Assembly: GCA_030737835.1 (NCBI GenBank)
Contig: CM060854.1
Coordinates: forward strand, 16,624,699 to 16,688,698
Source of the DNA: Acorus gramineus
Taxonomy: Eukaryota > Streptophyta > Magnoliopsida > Acorales > Acoraceae
DNA length: 64,000 bases
Direction of reading: 5' to 3'
Shown: piece after piece, positions 32,969 to 44,375 of the stretch
Position numbering within the stretch: position 1 is the first letter of the stretch
Layout of the letters: every line of letters begins with the position of its first letter
Translations under genes and position numbers: made by a program
Notes under the pieces: model-generated
Databases searched by the model: none
What the model saw: only the letters and a program-made list of their open reading frames with translations
Told to the model about the DNA's origin: nothing

Positions 32969-34203
32969 GTAAGCCTCTTTTTCCTCTCTTTCTTGCTTAG
33001 ATGTATGCTAGGAGGGTGGAAATGGGGTTGGGTGGAGGTTGGCGGCGGTGGGTGGCCGTCGGAGGGCTGTGGGAGGCGGTCGGAGGCTGTGGTGGTGGTC
33101 GGAGGTGGGTGGTAGAGGAGCTCGGGCTGGCAGGCGTGCAGCTCGGGTTGGCGGGCTGCTGTCTTAGGCAGGGCAGCAGCGCAGGGTGGTGCAGGCACAG
33201 TGGTTGGCGCGGGCGCCCGCGTGCGTGCGCGCGGGCGTGCGCGCGTGCGTGCGCTCGGGCGGTGCTGGGGGCCAGCAGGGCTGAGCGTGCGGGCGCTTGG
33301 CTGGCGCTGGGGGCCAGCAGGGCTGGGCGTGCGCGCTGGGCAGGCTGGCAGGGCTAGCTCGGGTAGGCTGGGAGCAGTGCACTAGTTTGCCGGGCGCGTG
33401 AGCGCGTGCGCGCGGGTGCGCGCGCGGGCGTGCGCTCGGGGGGTGCAGGGAGATGCGTGCGGGTAGGCTAGCTGGGCTGTGCACGCTGGCAAGCCGGGCG
33501 AGCAGGCTGGGCGCGCAAGCGAGCAGGGCAGGGGCGCCCGGGCATCAGGCGGGCAGTGCCCCTGGCGTGCAGGCGAGCGGTGCTCGGGCCACTCGGTGAC
33601 GCGCGCAGGCAGGCAACGCGGGCAGCAGCGTGGGCAGGCTGGCAGGCGCGCTGGGCGCGCTGGGCGCGTGTTGCGCGTGCGTGCGCGTGGGCGCTGGGTG
33701 AGGGTCCCGGGTGCTGGGCACTGAGCGTCGGGTGCTGGGCCGCGGATATCGGGCGCTGGGCTGAGCCGCGGGTGGTGCGCGCGGGGTGCGCGCGGAGCGA
33801 GGTGGTGCGCGCTGGGTGCGCGCGGGGCGAGGTGGTGCTGGCGGGGTGCACGCGGGGCGAGGCGCTGCGCGCGGGGCGTGCGGGGTGCTCGCGGGCCAGC
33901 GCGAGGCGTGCGGGGTGTGCACGGGCGGCTGCGCTGGGGCGCAGGGGGCACGCGGTGCACCCGGGAGGTCCGGCGGTGCGCGGGGTGCGTTGGCTGAGGT
34001 GCGGCGGTGCACCCGGGCGGTCGGGCGGCCGTGCGGGTGGTTGCCGGCCGTGCGGGTGGTTGCCGGGGGTGCTCGGGCTAGCGTGCGTGCGGGTCGTATG
34101 CACGTTTGCCCGAGTGTTAGGTGTTTAGTTGTGGGTTTTGTATGTTTGGGTATTTTAGAGTATTTATGTATTGTTCTCACCATATTGAATGTCTGTCTTG
34201 CAG
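32969..34203 (+). other. Intron-like segment inside LTR C
   Basis: GTAAGC donor-like start and pyrimidine-containing TTGCAG acceptor-like end. The same pair flanks the CpG block in A (about 2125-3017), B1 (about 15046-15627), D, E and F. Splicing is inferred from sequence only. Confidence 0.4.
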
Positions 34204-35895
34204 ATCTGGACGGACGGTCGCGCGACGACCCAGATACGGGTGAGTGGGACAATCCAACCCAGTAGAGAGGGGTCATACGCATTCGGGCGTATACCGACCT
34301 CTCCTGGGGCACCATGGATGAATATTAACCAGCAGTAATATGTAATCCATGCTTGCATTATGTTAATGTAGAATGCATGCTACCCTAGTCTGTGTATGTT
34401 AGGGACTTGCACCCATAGGATAGGTGTAAGAGCCATGCACCATGCCCCTGTTTTCATGTTAGGAAACCTCGGCCTACGCATGCGTCCTACTAGTTTATTT
34501 ATTAAATTAAATGCTAGTGTATGTTAAATCGCATGCCTTAGATAATATTATAGGGAGGAGCCTTGCGAGGTCAACATTGAGACCCGTGTTAGGGTACTCC
34601 GTGTTCCTTGTTTGGTTGTCGGGATGTCCTGTATCGGGACCTCATGCTGCCCTCCCAAGGTTTCTAGTCCCAATAATATTATATGTAATGTTGTATGATT
34701 GGTATGATTATTAGCATATTAGTGAATATTATAGGGGAGGGGCCTTGCGAGGACAGCGGTGAGACCCGGGTTAGGGTACTCCGTGTTCCTTGTTTGGTTG
34801 TCGGGGTATCCTATAACGGGAACTCACGCCGCCCTCCCGAGTTGCTTTCCCCCAATGATATTACAACCTTGCTTTTGATTGTACTTATTTCCCCGCATCG
34901 TGGTTATGCGCCCTGGAGGAACTCTGAAGAGTTCATGACATTTGAGTTGTAGAGATGTGTTGTCGGCGGATCCGAGTGGATCATATGCGTATGGATAGGC
35001 TGTTCTGTCCCCCTCGTTGGATCCGGTAGAGACTGCCCCAGCGTTAGAAAGGCCGTCCCTTCCAAGGGTTCCCATCAGTAGGCGCCTCCTGATTTGGTTT
35101 CGGACTGGGCCGAAGTTGTGGGTGAAAACCAAGCGGCCTACGGAGTGGAGGAGAGACTACCGGTGGACTAAGGGTGACCAACAGCCTAGTCAGCCCCAAA
35201 ATCCTATGTCACCCGAGTAGGGTGAGGGTGAGGGTGTAGTGGGTTGGCGATGAGCGACCTACTGGATTTGTGGTTGGATGATTATCAGTCCCAATAGCCT
35301 ATGTCACCCATTGATGGGTGAGGGTGAGGGTGTGGTGGTTCGGCGAAGTACGAAACCACTGGATTATGTTGTTATGTCACTTAGAGGCTGGATAAATAAT
35401 GGAATTGTGGTAAATATTGTCTGTGATGCATGGGTTGTGCTGTTCACTGAGCGTGTGGCTCACCCTCGCATATGTTTTTCCCCAGTGGTCACTGAGCCTG
35501 AGCTAGAGCCGGAGCAGCAGTTGGAGCTTTCCGAGGGATTCCTTCAGTAGCGGAGCAGCGCCACGTTCCGCGAGTGCCAGAGGTTATCAGCATCCCTTCT
35601 TGACTGTATGTATTTGATTTCCGTGCTTGGCACGTGTTTGTATATGTTCAGTTGTATTTGTGTATATTGGCTCTCACAGGACAGATGATTGAGTATCGAG
35701 TCTGTAGAATGTTTATTTACAGATTCAGTCTTTTGCTTCCGCATTTGGTGTATATATCATGTCAGCCCCTTTGTTGCATGTGTGTCATTCTAGTTGTTTG
35801 TGTATGATATATTATTGACCTCCTGTGTAGATTCTGATATTATATATACACTTGCCGCGTCCCGGGGACGGCCGCCCTGGGGCGTGACAAAAAGT

Positions 35896-35908
35896 TGGTA
35901 TCAGAGCC
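35896..35908 (+). other. Primer-binding site of element C
   Basis: TGGTATCAGAGCC, full match to the complement of the initiator tRNA-Met 3' end, 6 bp after the LTR. Confidence 0.9.
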
Positions 35909-36009
35909 TGGTCCTGTCAGAGCCAATAGTCCTCCTTTCGTAGAGATGAGTCCTAGGATTTCTATATGAGTATTCTGATCCTAGTGTCTGGTTTTCTTAG
36001 GGTGCTGAT

Positions 36010-37345
36010 ATGCCTCCTCGCAGAGGACGGCGCGGACGAGGTCCCTCTCGGTCTTTGGAGGTTTCCGGACCTACCAGAGACGAGGATGCTACCGGAGAGC
36101 CCTTGACGCAGGAGCCTCCTGCTTGGGAGCGTGCTTTCGCTCGGTTGGCTGATTTGGTGGAGACACAGACGCGGATGTTGGCAGAGCAGGCTAGGTAGAT
36201 TCAGGAGCTGAGGGCGACCCGCGAGGCAGTTCCGCAGGTCCCCTTGGTGGCAGATCCGCCTGTGGTACCCGATGTACCCCCAGTTCCGGTGGCGATTCCG
36301 GCGGTAGGAGTTCAGGGTCCCCTGCAGAGGGAGGAGGAGCTAGAGGCGGCAGCGCGAGTGCAGCAGAGCGGCCTCAACGCCTTTCTGAAGCTCCACCCTC
36401 CCGAGTTTCATGGGCAGTCGGCAGATCCCTTGCGCCAGAGCGTTGGTTGAGGGAGGTGGATACCATTTTCGCGGCCATGCTTTGCACCGATCGCCAGCGA
36501 GTCGCCCTGGCCACCTTTATGTTGAAGGGTAACGCCGCCGATTGGTGGGCTACCTGAGTGGTGGACATCCCAGAGGGAGTGGAGCAGCTTTCTTGGGCGG
36601 GTTTCCGGAGGCATTTTCTGGACGAGTATTTCCCGTTCTCGATGCGACAGCTAGTGGAGCGGGAGTTCGAGTAGCTGACGTAGGGCTCCATGTCGGTTGC
36701 TGACTACTCTACGCGCTTTACGAGGCTGTCCAGATTCGCTCCAGCGTTGGTGATGGACGAGGAGTCGAGGTGCCGTCGATTCGAGCTCGGTCTCAGCAGC
36801 GCTATCCGGGTGCACGTCACCGCCCACGCTTTCACGAGGTACTCCGACTTAGTGTCTCGGGCGAAGACCGTCGAGAGAGACCTCGGGATCCAGGTGCGGG
36901 CTCCGACCCCTTCTTCAGATCAGGGTCCTTCCGGGAGTCGGGACCAGGGGCAGCGCAAGAGGAAGAGGCCCCGCTTCGAGCAGTCAGCGGCTGCCTCTCC
37001 TCCAGCTGATGCGGTGCCAGGGTGGGATCCAGCACCCATTGCAGCAGTGCCCATCCAGTCCATGCAGCCGGAGAGGCGGCGCTGTTTTCATTGTCAGCGC
37101 ATCGGGCATATCAGATACCATTGCCCTGATGCTGGCCGACCCCGAGTGCCACCTCAGCAGCCGCAGTTCTTGCAGCAGCAGCTTCCGCGCCAGCAGCAGC
37201 AGCAGCAGCCTCAGCGTCAGCAGCAGCCAGTGCAGCCGGTGAGGCGTGCCCCTGCTCCTCAGCCGCGGTTGGTTCAGGGCAGAGTTGCAGCGCTTACGGC
37301 CGAGGAGGCGCAGCCTTCGGGTGTCATGGTTCGAGGTATCATCTT
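36010..37345 (+). pseudogene. Chromoviral gag of element C, interrupted by stops
   Basis: Start MPPRRGRRGRGPSR at 36010. Recognisable gag runs to 'MVRGI' at about 37340 and includes 'ESRCRRFELGLSSAIR', a basic stretch 'GQRKRKRPRF', the zinc knuckle C-x2-C-x4-H-x4-C (CFHCQRIGHIRYHC, 37081-37122) and a Q-rich tail. Breaks: TAG at 36196, a frameshift near 36440, TGA at 36555, TAG at about 36673 and 36681. Several stops look like CAG to TAG or TGG to TGA changes. Gag would form the particle core; this copy cannot. Protease should follow directly but LTR-like DNA follows instead. Confidence 0.85.
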
Positions 37346-38098
37346 GTGTTCCCAGCTCTCTAGTATAAGGATAGGTGTGTGTGTAATTGGTGGTTATTAT
37401 GCAAGTGTGTGGGGGATGAGTGAGTGTCAAGAGCGGTTGTTTGGGTTAAGGAAGCCGGGTTATAGCCGTCCTGGCAGCGAGTTCCCATCAGTAGGTACCA
37501 CCGATGCAGTCGGAGGGGTACTGAATTTGGGAGTATGCTAGGTACGGGCTACCCGGTAAGAGATTATTGAACGGTGTCGCGAGCGTGGAATCGCTCTCCC
37601 CTTCGTTGGATCCGCGTAGTACAGCCCCGGCGTTAGACAGGCTCCCGGTCAGAGGACCAGGCGAGCTACGGAGCGGGGAGAGGCTACCGGTGGACCAGGG
37701 GTAGAGAGCAGTCTAAGTCTCTCCCAAAGTCCCAAAATGTCTCCTTTTGGGAGTGAGGGTGTGGATGAGGCGAAGACGGGTCTCTCGTGACCCAAATTCT
37801 GTTGGACCATTCCCAATGATGTTGGGTCCGGTCTTGTAGTGGATGTTGAAGGACATCGTTGGGTGATCATCTAGAGGTAGATGATCCGGAGGGGTTAGAG
37901 GTATTCTTTTAAATGATGTCTTCTTCCAGTGTTCCTTTCTGGATTAAGGGGCCTTGTGAGGTCGGCGTTGGAACCCGGGCTAGGGTACTTCGTGTTCCTT
38001 GTTTGGTTGTCGGGGTATCCTATATCGGGATTTCATGGTGCCCTCCCGAGGTTTCTTTTCCCAGGCAAGGGATACCATGGAAGCATCAGATGGATGAG
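37346..38098 (+). repeat. LTR-like filler replacing pol in element C
   Basis: Same module order as 130-917: 'cccttcgttgga', 'tctaagtctctcccaaagtc', GTGAGGGTG, 'ttgttgggtccgg'-type, then the 'ttccttgtttggttgtcgg' block and 'aagcatcag'. Source modules are in B-type LTRs (16440-17090) and the B internal region (18140-18330). Confidence 0.78.
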
Positions 38099-38690
38099 AG
38101 ATCAAGTGCGAGTTTTGGTTAGAGGTTAAGGCCTTTTGGGCTGAGTGGTTTCTGGTGAAGGCATATCTGTGGACCCGGGTAAGACGCTGGCTATGTCGAA
38201 TTAGCGTAGGCCATCGAACCCCGCGGAGATTCGGAGCTTCCCGAGTTGGAGGGTTATTGTAGGAAGCTTGACGAGGGACTCTCGAAGATAGCTGTTCCTC
38301 TTAACCGCCTTACTCGGAAGGATGTCCGGTTCGAGTGGTCCCCTTCTTGCGAGGAGAGCTTCTTGGAGTTTTATCGGAGGCTCACCTCAGCGCCAATTCT
38401 TACCTCTCCGTCTTGGAGTGGTGGGTTCGCAGTTGGGTAAAGGTGTGTCCACGATCCTGCTCACGTCATCCCGTTCGAGCCGCTCGTCTCTGAGCCGAAC
38501 AGTCATTCGTGGAGCAGTCGATTGAGATCATGGACCGCCGCGTGAGGAGGCTCTGCACCAAGACCGTCCAGTTGGTCGAGGTGCGGTGGCAGCACCATTC
38601 CGGTGTCAAGGACACTTAGAAGCTCAAGGATGCCAGGTGTGACGCGTATCCGCATCTTTTCCCCTCCTAGATGTTTTTGCATATTTTGAG
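38099..38690 (+). pseudogene. RT/RNase H and integrase-tail remnants of element C
   Basis: Matches 918-1486: RT end ('KCEFW'-like), 'SKIAVPLNRLTRKDVRFEWS', 'RRLTSAPILT', then a direct jump at about 38440 to the integrase C-terminus ('DPAHVIPFEPLV') and chromodomain residues. Frame changes and a TAG near 38618 are present. The junction between the two remnants is the same as in element A, so the deletion predates both copies. Confidence 0.8.
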
Positions 38691-38702
38691 GACAAAATTT
38701 CC

Positions 38703-38716
38703 TAAGGGGGGAAGAA
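38703..38716 (+). other. Polypurine tract of element C
   Basis: TAAGGGGGGAAGAA immediately before the LTR start TGTTATATATG. Confidence 0.9.
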
Positions 38717-40848
38717 TGTTATATATGTGTCACTTTTAACCTGCTGGTAACCGTTGGAGCGTTCTGGCAGTTTTTCATTTTTTTTTTCGGTTTTCGATCG
38801 GAACCGCAAATTTTTGGACTGTTAGCTATCGTCCTGAGTTAGAGGACTCCGATTGGAAATCTAACTGCATATTTGGTGTCCTGGTGCCATTTTAAGCCTC
38901 TCACAAAAATTTCATCGAATTCCGGTAACGTTCCCAAAATTTCACAGTTCCGGGGCGTATCTGGGTTTTTAAGTCGCACACTATATAAAGGTGGGATCTA
39001 ATTTTCGGATTACTATTCATCATCCCTACCAACTTGATTTTCTCTCTCCCTCTCTCCTTTTCTCACTTTTGAGCCCCCTAGACCCCTCAAAGCTTAAAAC
39101 CCAAAACCTAGGAAGTGTAGATCGGGTCCCGATCTACACCCCGGTGGTTTCAAATCCCAATTCCGGCGAGATTTGCCCCTCCGTCCGCCCTCTCTTCGTC
39201 CCTGATTTGAGCCATCTCGGTGGTGGAGGTAGATCCGGGCGTTCGAAACCTTTTGGGAGAGGTTTCGGTGCGCGGAGAGCAACCAGATTTCCTTTCCTCC
39301 CCTTGGTAAGCCTCTTTTTCCTCTCTTTCTTGCTTAGATGTATGCTAGGAGGGTGGAAATGGGGTTGGGAGGAGGTTGGCGGCGGTGGGTGGCCGCCGGA
39401 GGGCTGTGGGAGGCGGTCGGAGGCTGTGGTGGTGGTCGGAGGTGGGTGGTAGAGGAGCTACTAGTTTATTTATTTGATTAAATGCTAGTATTTTGTTAAA
39501 TTGCATGTTATAGTGAATATTATAGGGGAGGGGCCTTGCGAGGACAGCGGTGAGACCCGGGTTAGGGTACACCGTGTTCCTTGTTTGGTTGTCGGGGTGT
39601 CCTATAACGGGAAGTCACGCTGCCCTCCCGAGTTTCTTTCCCCCAATGATATTTCACCCTTGTTATAACCTTATGCATGTTCCCCGCATCGTAGTTATGC
39701 GCCCTGGTGGGTTCTGAGGAATTCAGAACATTAGTGTTGTTATAATGTGCCGTCTGCGGATCCAAGTGGATCATATGCGATGGGTAGGCTGTTCTGTTCC
39801 CTTCGTTGGATTCGGTAGAGACTACCCCAGCGTTAGACAGGCCTTCCTGACAGAGGGCTCCCATCAGTAGGTACCTCCTGATTTAGGACGGACTGTGCTA
39901 AATGTGGGAGTAGACCAGGCGGCCTACGGAGTGGAGGAGAGACTATCGGTGGACCAAGGGTGACCAACAGCCTAGTCAGTCCCAAAATCCTATGTCACCC
40001 ATTGAAGGGTGAGGGTGAGGGTGTAGTGGGTTGGCGATGAACGACCCACTGGAGTTGTGATTGGATGCTTGTAAGTCCCAAAATCCTATGTCACCCATTG
40101 AAGGGTGAGGGTGAGGGTGTAGCGGGTTGGCGGAAGCGACCCGTTGGTTTTTGGTGCAGTTAGTCCCAATATCCTATGTCACCCATTGAAGGGTGAGGGT
40201 GAGGGTGTGGCGGGTTGGCGGAAGCGACCCGCTGGTTATGTGTAGCCAGTCCCAATATCCTTTGTCGCCCATTGAAGGGTGAGGGTGAGGGTGTAGTGGG
40301 TTGGCGATTGAGCAACCCACGGCTTTGAGTTGTGCTATCATTTGTGGATTAAGTAATATGAATTGTGGATTATAAGGATATCTGGTTGTGGTCAATATTG
40401 TCTGTGATGCATGGGTTGTGCCGTTCACTGAGCGTGTGGCTCACCCCTCGCATAATATTTTCTTCAGTGTCATCTGAGTCGGATCCAGAGGAGGAGCTCC
40501 CCGAGGGACTTCATCAGTAGCGGAGTAGCGCCATGTCCCGCGAGTTGCAGAGACTATCAGCATCCCTTGTACCAGTATGTATTATTTTCCGTGCTTGGGC
40601 ACGCGTTTGTGTTGTATTTGGACGTCTTTGTATGTATATTGGCTCTCACAGGACATGTGATTATGTATGGAGTCTGTAGTGTGTTTTGATTACAGATTCA
40701 GTCTTTAGTTATCCGCATTTGGTGTATATATCATGTCAGCCCTGCTTTTGTTGTCTGTGTGTCATTTGTATGATATTATTGACCTCCTGTGTAGTTTCTG
40801 ATATTTTATATACACTTGCCGCGTCTCGGGGACGCCCGGGGCGTGACA
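38717..40848 (+). mobile_element. 3' LTR of element C, shortened and mosaic (2132 bp)
   Basis: The first about 750 bp are nearly identical to 32380-33122. At 39459-39461 the sequence passes from GAGGAGCT straight to ACTAGTTTATTTA, dropping the counterpart of about 33123-34488 (CpG block and acceptor). After this joint it has one instead of two 'ttccttgtttgg' modules, four instead of two stem-loop units, and an end region closer to LTR A (4240-4440) than to its 5' partner. It ends GGGGCGTGACA; right flank TATAT. Confidence 0.85.
39978..40325 (+). repeat. Four tandem stem-loop units in LTR C (3')
   Basis: Units of about 80-90 bp. Unit 1 shows both hairpins well: TCACCC (39995-40000) with GGGTGA (40007-40012), and AGTGGGT (40025-40031) with ACCCACT (40044-40050). 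Units 2-4 keep paired changes in the second stem (AGCGGGT with ACCCG..). Confidence 0.8.
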
Positions 40849-41305
40849 TATATACTAGTCGATGAAAAAAAATATATATGGTAATCAATTATATTGAGGA
40901 TTGACATAAGATGAAAAGGATCCACTATCTGGAGGGTTGATATAAGTTGAAAGGTGGTCGCAAAATGTGCTTGAATTTCATCTCAAGTTGACCTCTTATA
41001 AAGGGAAAAGACTTTATGATTATGATTATATAGGCATGGTCTGTTTAATATATTCTTTTTGGATACATGACCATATATGTTTATTTTGCGTATTGGTTTA
41101 TACTTCACCGCGGTACTATGTGTGGAACATTGGTGTGAGGAGCCACATTTCAATGGTCTCACATTAGGAGAATCTATGTTTCTCTTCATGAAGAGGTATG
41201 TAATATCATTGGCCTTTTTCTTCAAGAATGTATTCTGGTCATTCTGGCATGTCTAATTTGACTATAAGGGTGGTTATACAATAGTGATCCTGTCTTGATA
41301 CCATT
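40849..41305. other. Short non-LTR spacer, no gene seen
   Basis: AT-rich DNA between LTR C (3') and solo LTR E, with no recognisable domain. CCATT at 41301-41305 is the left target duplication of E. Confidence 0.5.
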
Positions 41306-41860
41306 TGCACGCCCCAGGGCGGCCGTCCCCGGGACACGGTAAGCGTATACATGATATCAGCAGTCAATACAGGAGATCAATAGCATACCATAAACAACAG
41401 CTAAAAATAGAACACAGACAACAAAGAGGCTGACAAGATGTATACACAGATAGCGGAAGCTAAAAAGACTGAATCTGTAAATCAACAACACTTTACAGAC
41501 TCGATACATAATCATATGTCCTGTGAGAGCCAATATAAACACAAACATCCAAATACAATCCAAACAAGGTGCCCAAGCACGGAAATATATACATACAATC
41601 AAAAGGATGCTGATGGCCTCTGAAACTCGAGGGACGTGGCGCTACTCCGCTACTGGTGCAGTCGCTCGGGGAGCTCCTCCTTCAAGTCCGCCTCGGTAAT
41701 CACTGGAGAAAAATAATTATGCGAGGGGTGAGCCACACGCTCAGTGAATAGCACAACCCATGCATCACAATTGATATTAACCACAATTAATAGCAAATCA
41801 CTAGCCTCAAAGTGGTAAGAACTACACAAATCCGGTGGTTCGTTACATCGCTGAACCACC

Positions 41861-41894
<34 letters not shown>

Positions 41895-44375
41895 CCCTCC
41901 ATAGGTGACCAAGGATGTTGGGACTTAATAGGCTGATAATCATCCTTACACAAATCCAGTGGGTCGCCACATCGCCGGCCCACCACACCCTCACCCTCAC
42001 CCTCACCCCTCAATATGGTGACATAGGATCTTGGGACTGACTAGGCTGTTGGTCACCCTTGGTCCACCGATAGTCTCTACGCCGCTCCGTAGGCTGCTTG
42101 GCCACCCCCACATTCAGCACAGTCCGACACCTAATCAGGAGGTGCCTACTGATGGGAGCCCCTGCACGGGACAGCCTTTCTAAAGTCGGGGCAGTCTCTA
42201 CACGGATCCAACGAAGGGAACATAACAGCCTATCCATGCGCATATCATCCACTCGGATCCGTTGACAATAAATCTCAACAACTCTAATGTCTTGAATTCT
42301 TCAGAATTCCTCCAGCGCGCATAACCAAGATGCGGGGAACATATAAAATAATAATGGGGAAAAGAAACCTTGAGAGGGCAACCTGAGGTCCCGATATAGG
42401 ACATCCCGCCAACCAAACAAGGAACACGGAGTACCCTAGCCCGGGTCTCAATGTTTACCTCGCAAGGCCCCCTTAATACTTCCTAAGGCATGCTAAAGAT
42501 ATCATAAGTCTGCATTTAATTTAATAAATCAAACTAATAGGACGCATGCATAGGTCGAGACTTCCTAACATGAGAACAGGGTGACAGGATGCACGGCTCT
42601 TACACATACCCTAGGGGTGCAAGTCCCTAACATACAAAGTCTAGGGTGGCATGCAATCTACACACTAATCATGCTTACACAGATTACATATTAATCAGTT
42701 AATATTAACTATGGTGCCCCAGGGGAGGACGGTATACGCCCAAGTGCATATAGCGCCTCCCAACTGGGTTGGGTTGTCCCACTCACCGAGAACCGGGTCG
42801 TCGCGCGACTGTCCGCCAAGATCTGTAAGACAGGGTAATCAACTTGGTGAGTAAAAATACACAAATACCACCAAAAATACACAAAAATACACTGAAAATA
42901 CCCAACACTCGGACAAGCGTACATACGGCCTGTACGCACGCGAGTCCGAGCACCCCGACTCACTCCCGAACCACCGGCAACCATCCGCACGGCCACCCAC
43001 CCCGGCACAACGCCGCGCCCCAGCCCGCGCGCCCAGGCGCACTGTCGAGCCCCTGCCCGCACGCCAAGACACGCCGCCGAGCCCCTGCCCGCACGCCAGG
43101 ACACGCCGCCGAGCCCTCCGGGTGCACTGCGTGCTCACTGCGCCCCAGCGCAGCAACCCGCGCGCACACCGCACGCCCTGCGCCCAGCGCCTCGCCCCGC
43201 GCTCACCCCGCGAGCACCACCGGCTCGCCCCATCGCGCACACCCGCACGGCGCCCTGCACGCAGCACCCGTACGCGGCCCCCTGCGCGCGGCGCCCAGCA
43301 CCTGCGACCATCGCCCAGTATCCAGCGCCCGCGACCATCGCCCAGCGTCCAGCGCCTGCGCCCAGCGCCCAGCACACCCTCCTGGTCCACCCGAGCGCAC
43401 GCCGGCGCGCGCCCTGCCACCTGCTCTGCTTGCTGCGCTGCCTGCTGCCTGTGCTGCCATCCAGCCCGAGACAGCCAACCACCCTGCCCGAGCCACCCTA
43501 CCTCCTCTAATCGGCCACCAATGGCCCCTAACCACCACCAACCACCACCAACAGCCACCACACACCCAAAAACACCCCCTAACATGCATCTAAACAAGAA
43601 AAGGAAGGAAAGAGAGCTTACCCAAGGAAAGGAAAGGAAAGGAAGGGGACCGGGAGCTCTTCGTGCACCAAAACACCTCCCCAAAGACCTCCACCACCAA
43701 GCTCTTCCTCAGCCCTCGAAATGGCTGAAATCAGAGGAGAAAAGAGGGCATGAGAAGGGGCTAAACACGAGGGAACTCGAATCCGAGACCACCCGTAGAT
43801 AGATCGGGACAAGATCTAACCTTTCTATTCTTTGTGTTTTTTATTTTAACCTCTCTAGCTAGGTCAAAACCAAGAAAAAGAGAGAGGGGGAGAGAGAAAG
43901 CTAAATGGAGAAGAAGATGAATAGTGGGGAGATATTTTAGCTCTCACTTATATACAATCCCTCACTTAAATTAGGGTTAAGAGAGGATTAATTAGGTTTA
44001 AGTGAGGGTTAGGTGGGTTAAAGTGGGTTTTGACTTGGGTCAACCCAACCACAAATAAAAATAAAAGGGGTTGACCAAGTCATGGGCCCACTTTGACCGA
44101 GTCAACTCTCCCAATGACTTCTCGCTCGGTCAAAACCCGGATACGCCGCGGAACTGCGAAATTCTGAAACTCTTTTATTGGTGATTTTCGTGAGTGGCTT
44201 AAAATGGCACCAGGACACATAATATGCAGTTAGATTTTCAATCGGGGTCCTCAAACACAGGACGATAGCTAACAGTCCAAAATTTTGCGGTTCCGATCGA
44301 AAAACGAAAAAAACTCAAAAACTGTCAAAATGCTCCAATGGTTATCAGAAGGCAAAAAGTGACACATATATAATA
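41306..44375 (-). mobile_element. Solo chromoviral LTR E, minus strand (3070 bp)
   Basis: Ends (minus sense) TATTATATATGTGTCAC and GGGGCGTGCA, each one change from the family ends. Perfect 5-bp direct repeats CCATT flank it (41301-41305, 44376-44380). No internal domain and no primer site or polypurine tract, so it is a true solo LTR, presumably left by LTR-LTR recombination. It contains the CpG block, intron-like signals and stem-loop modules in reverse. A 16-bp foreign patch lies at 44171-44186. Confidence 0.9.

Larger units (their letters stand above)
32380..35889 (+). mobile_element. Chromoviral 5' LTR of element C (3510 bp)
   Basis: Starts TGTTATATTTGTGTCAC and ends GGGGCGTGACA, followed by a primer site. 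TATA box 32644-32652; palindrome 32778-32802; donor-like GGTAAGC at 32968-32974; CpG-rich block 33180-34100; acceptor-like CTTGCAG at 34197-34203; two copies of the 'ttccttgtttggttgtcgg' module (about 34555-34670 and 34735-34855); two tandem stem-loop units (35190-35370). It lies directly against the truncated gag of the minus-strand element; TGATC (32375-32379) would be its target duplication but is not found at 40849. Confidence 0.88.

Noticed and set aside
33164..34315. Long open frames (up to 256 codons) in the CpG block of LTR C
   Set aside because: Same reason; no domain, and the equivalent regions in other LTRs do not conserve any of the frames. The same applies to 15153-15739, 18420-19015, 21265-21654, 27146-27758, 42839-43684 and 51553-52362.
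39978..40325. CRISPR-like regular repeats
   Set aside because: Units are adjacent, without unique spacers, inside a retrotransposon LTR of a plant genome.
41855..41900. Interstitial telomere-like CACCCT/GTGAGGG repeats
   Set aside because: The unit is (GTGAGG) rather than the plant telomere TTTAGGG and it belongs to the stem-loop modules of the LTR.
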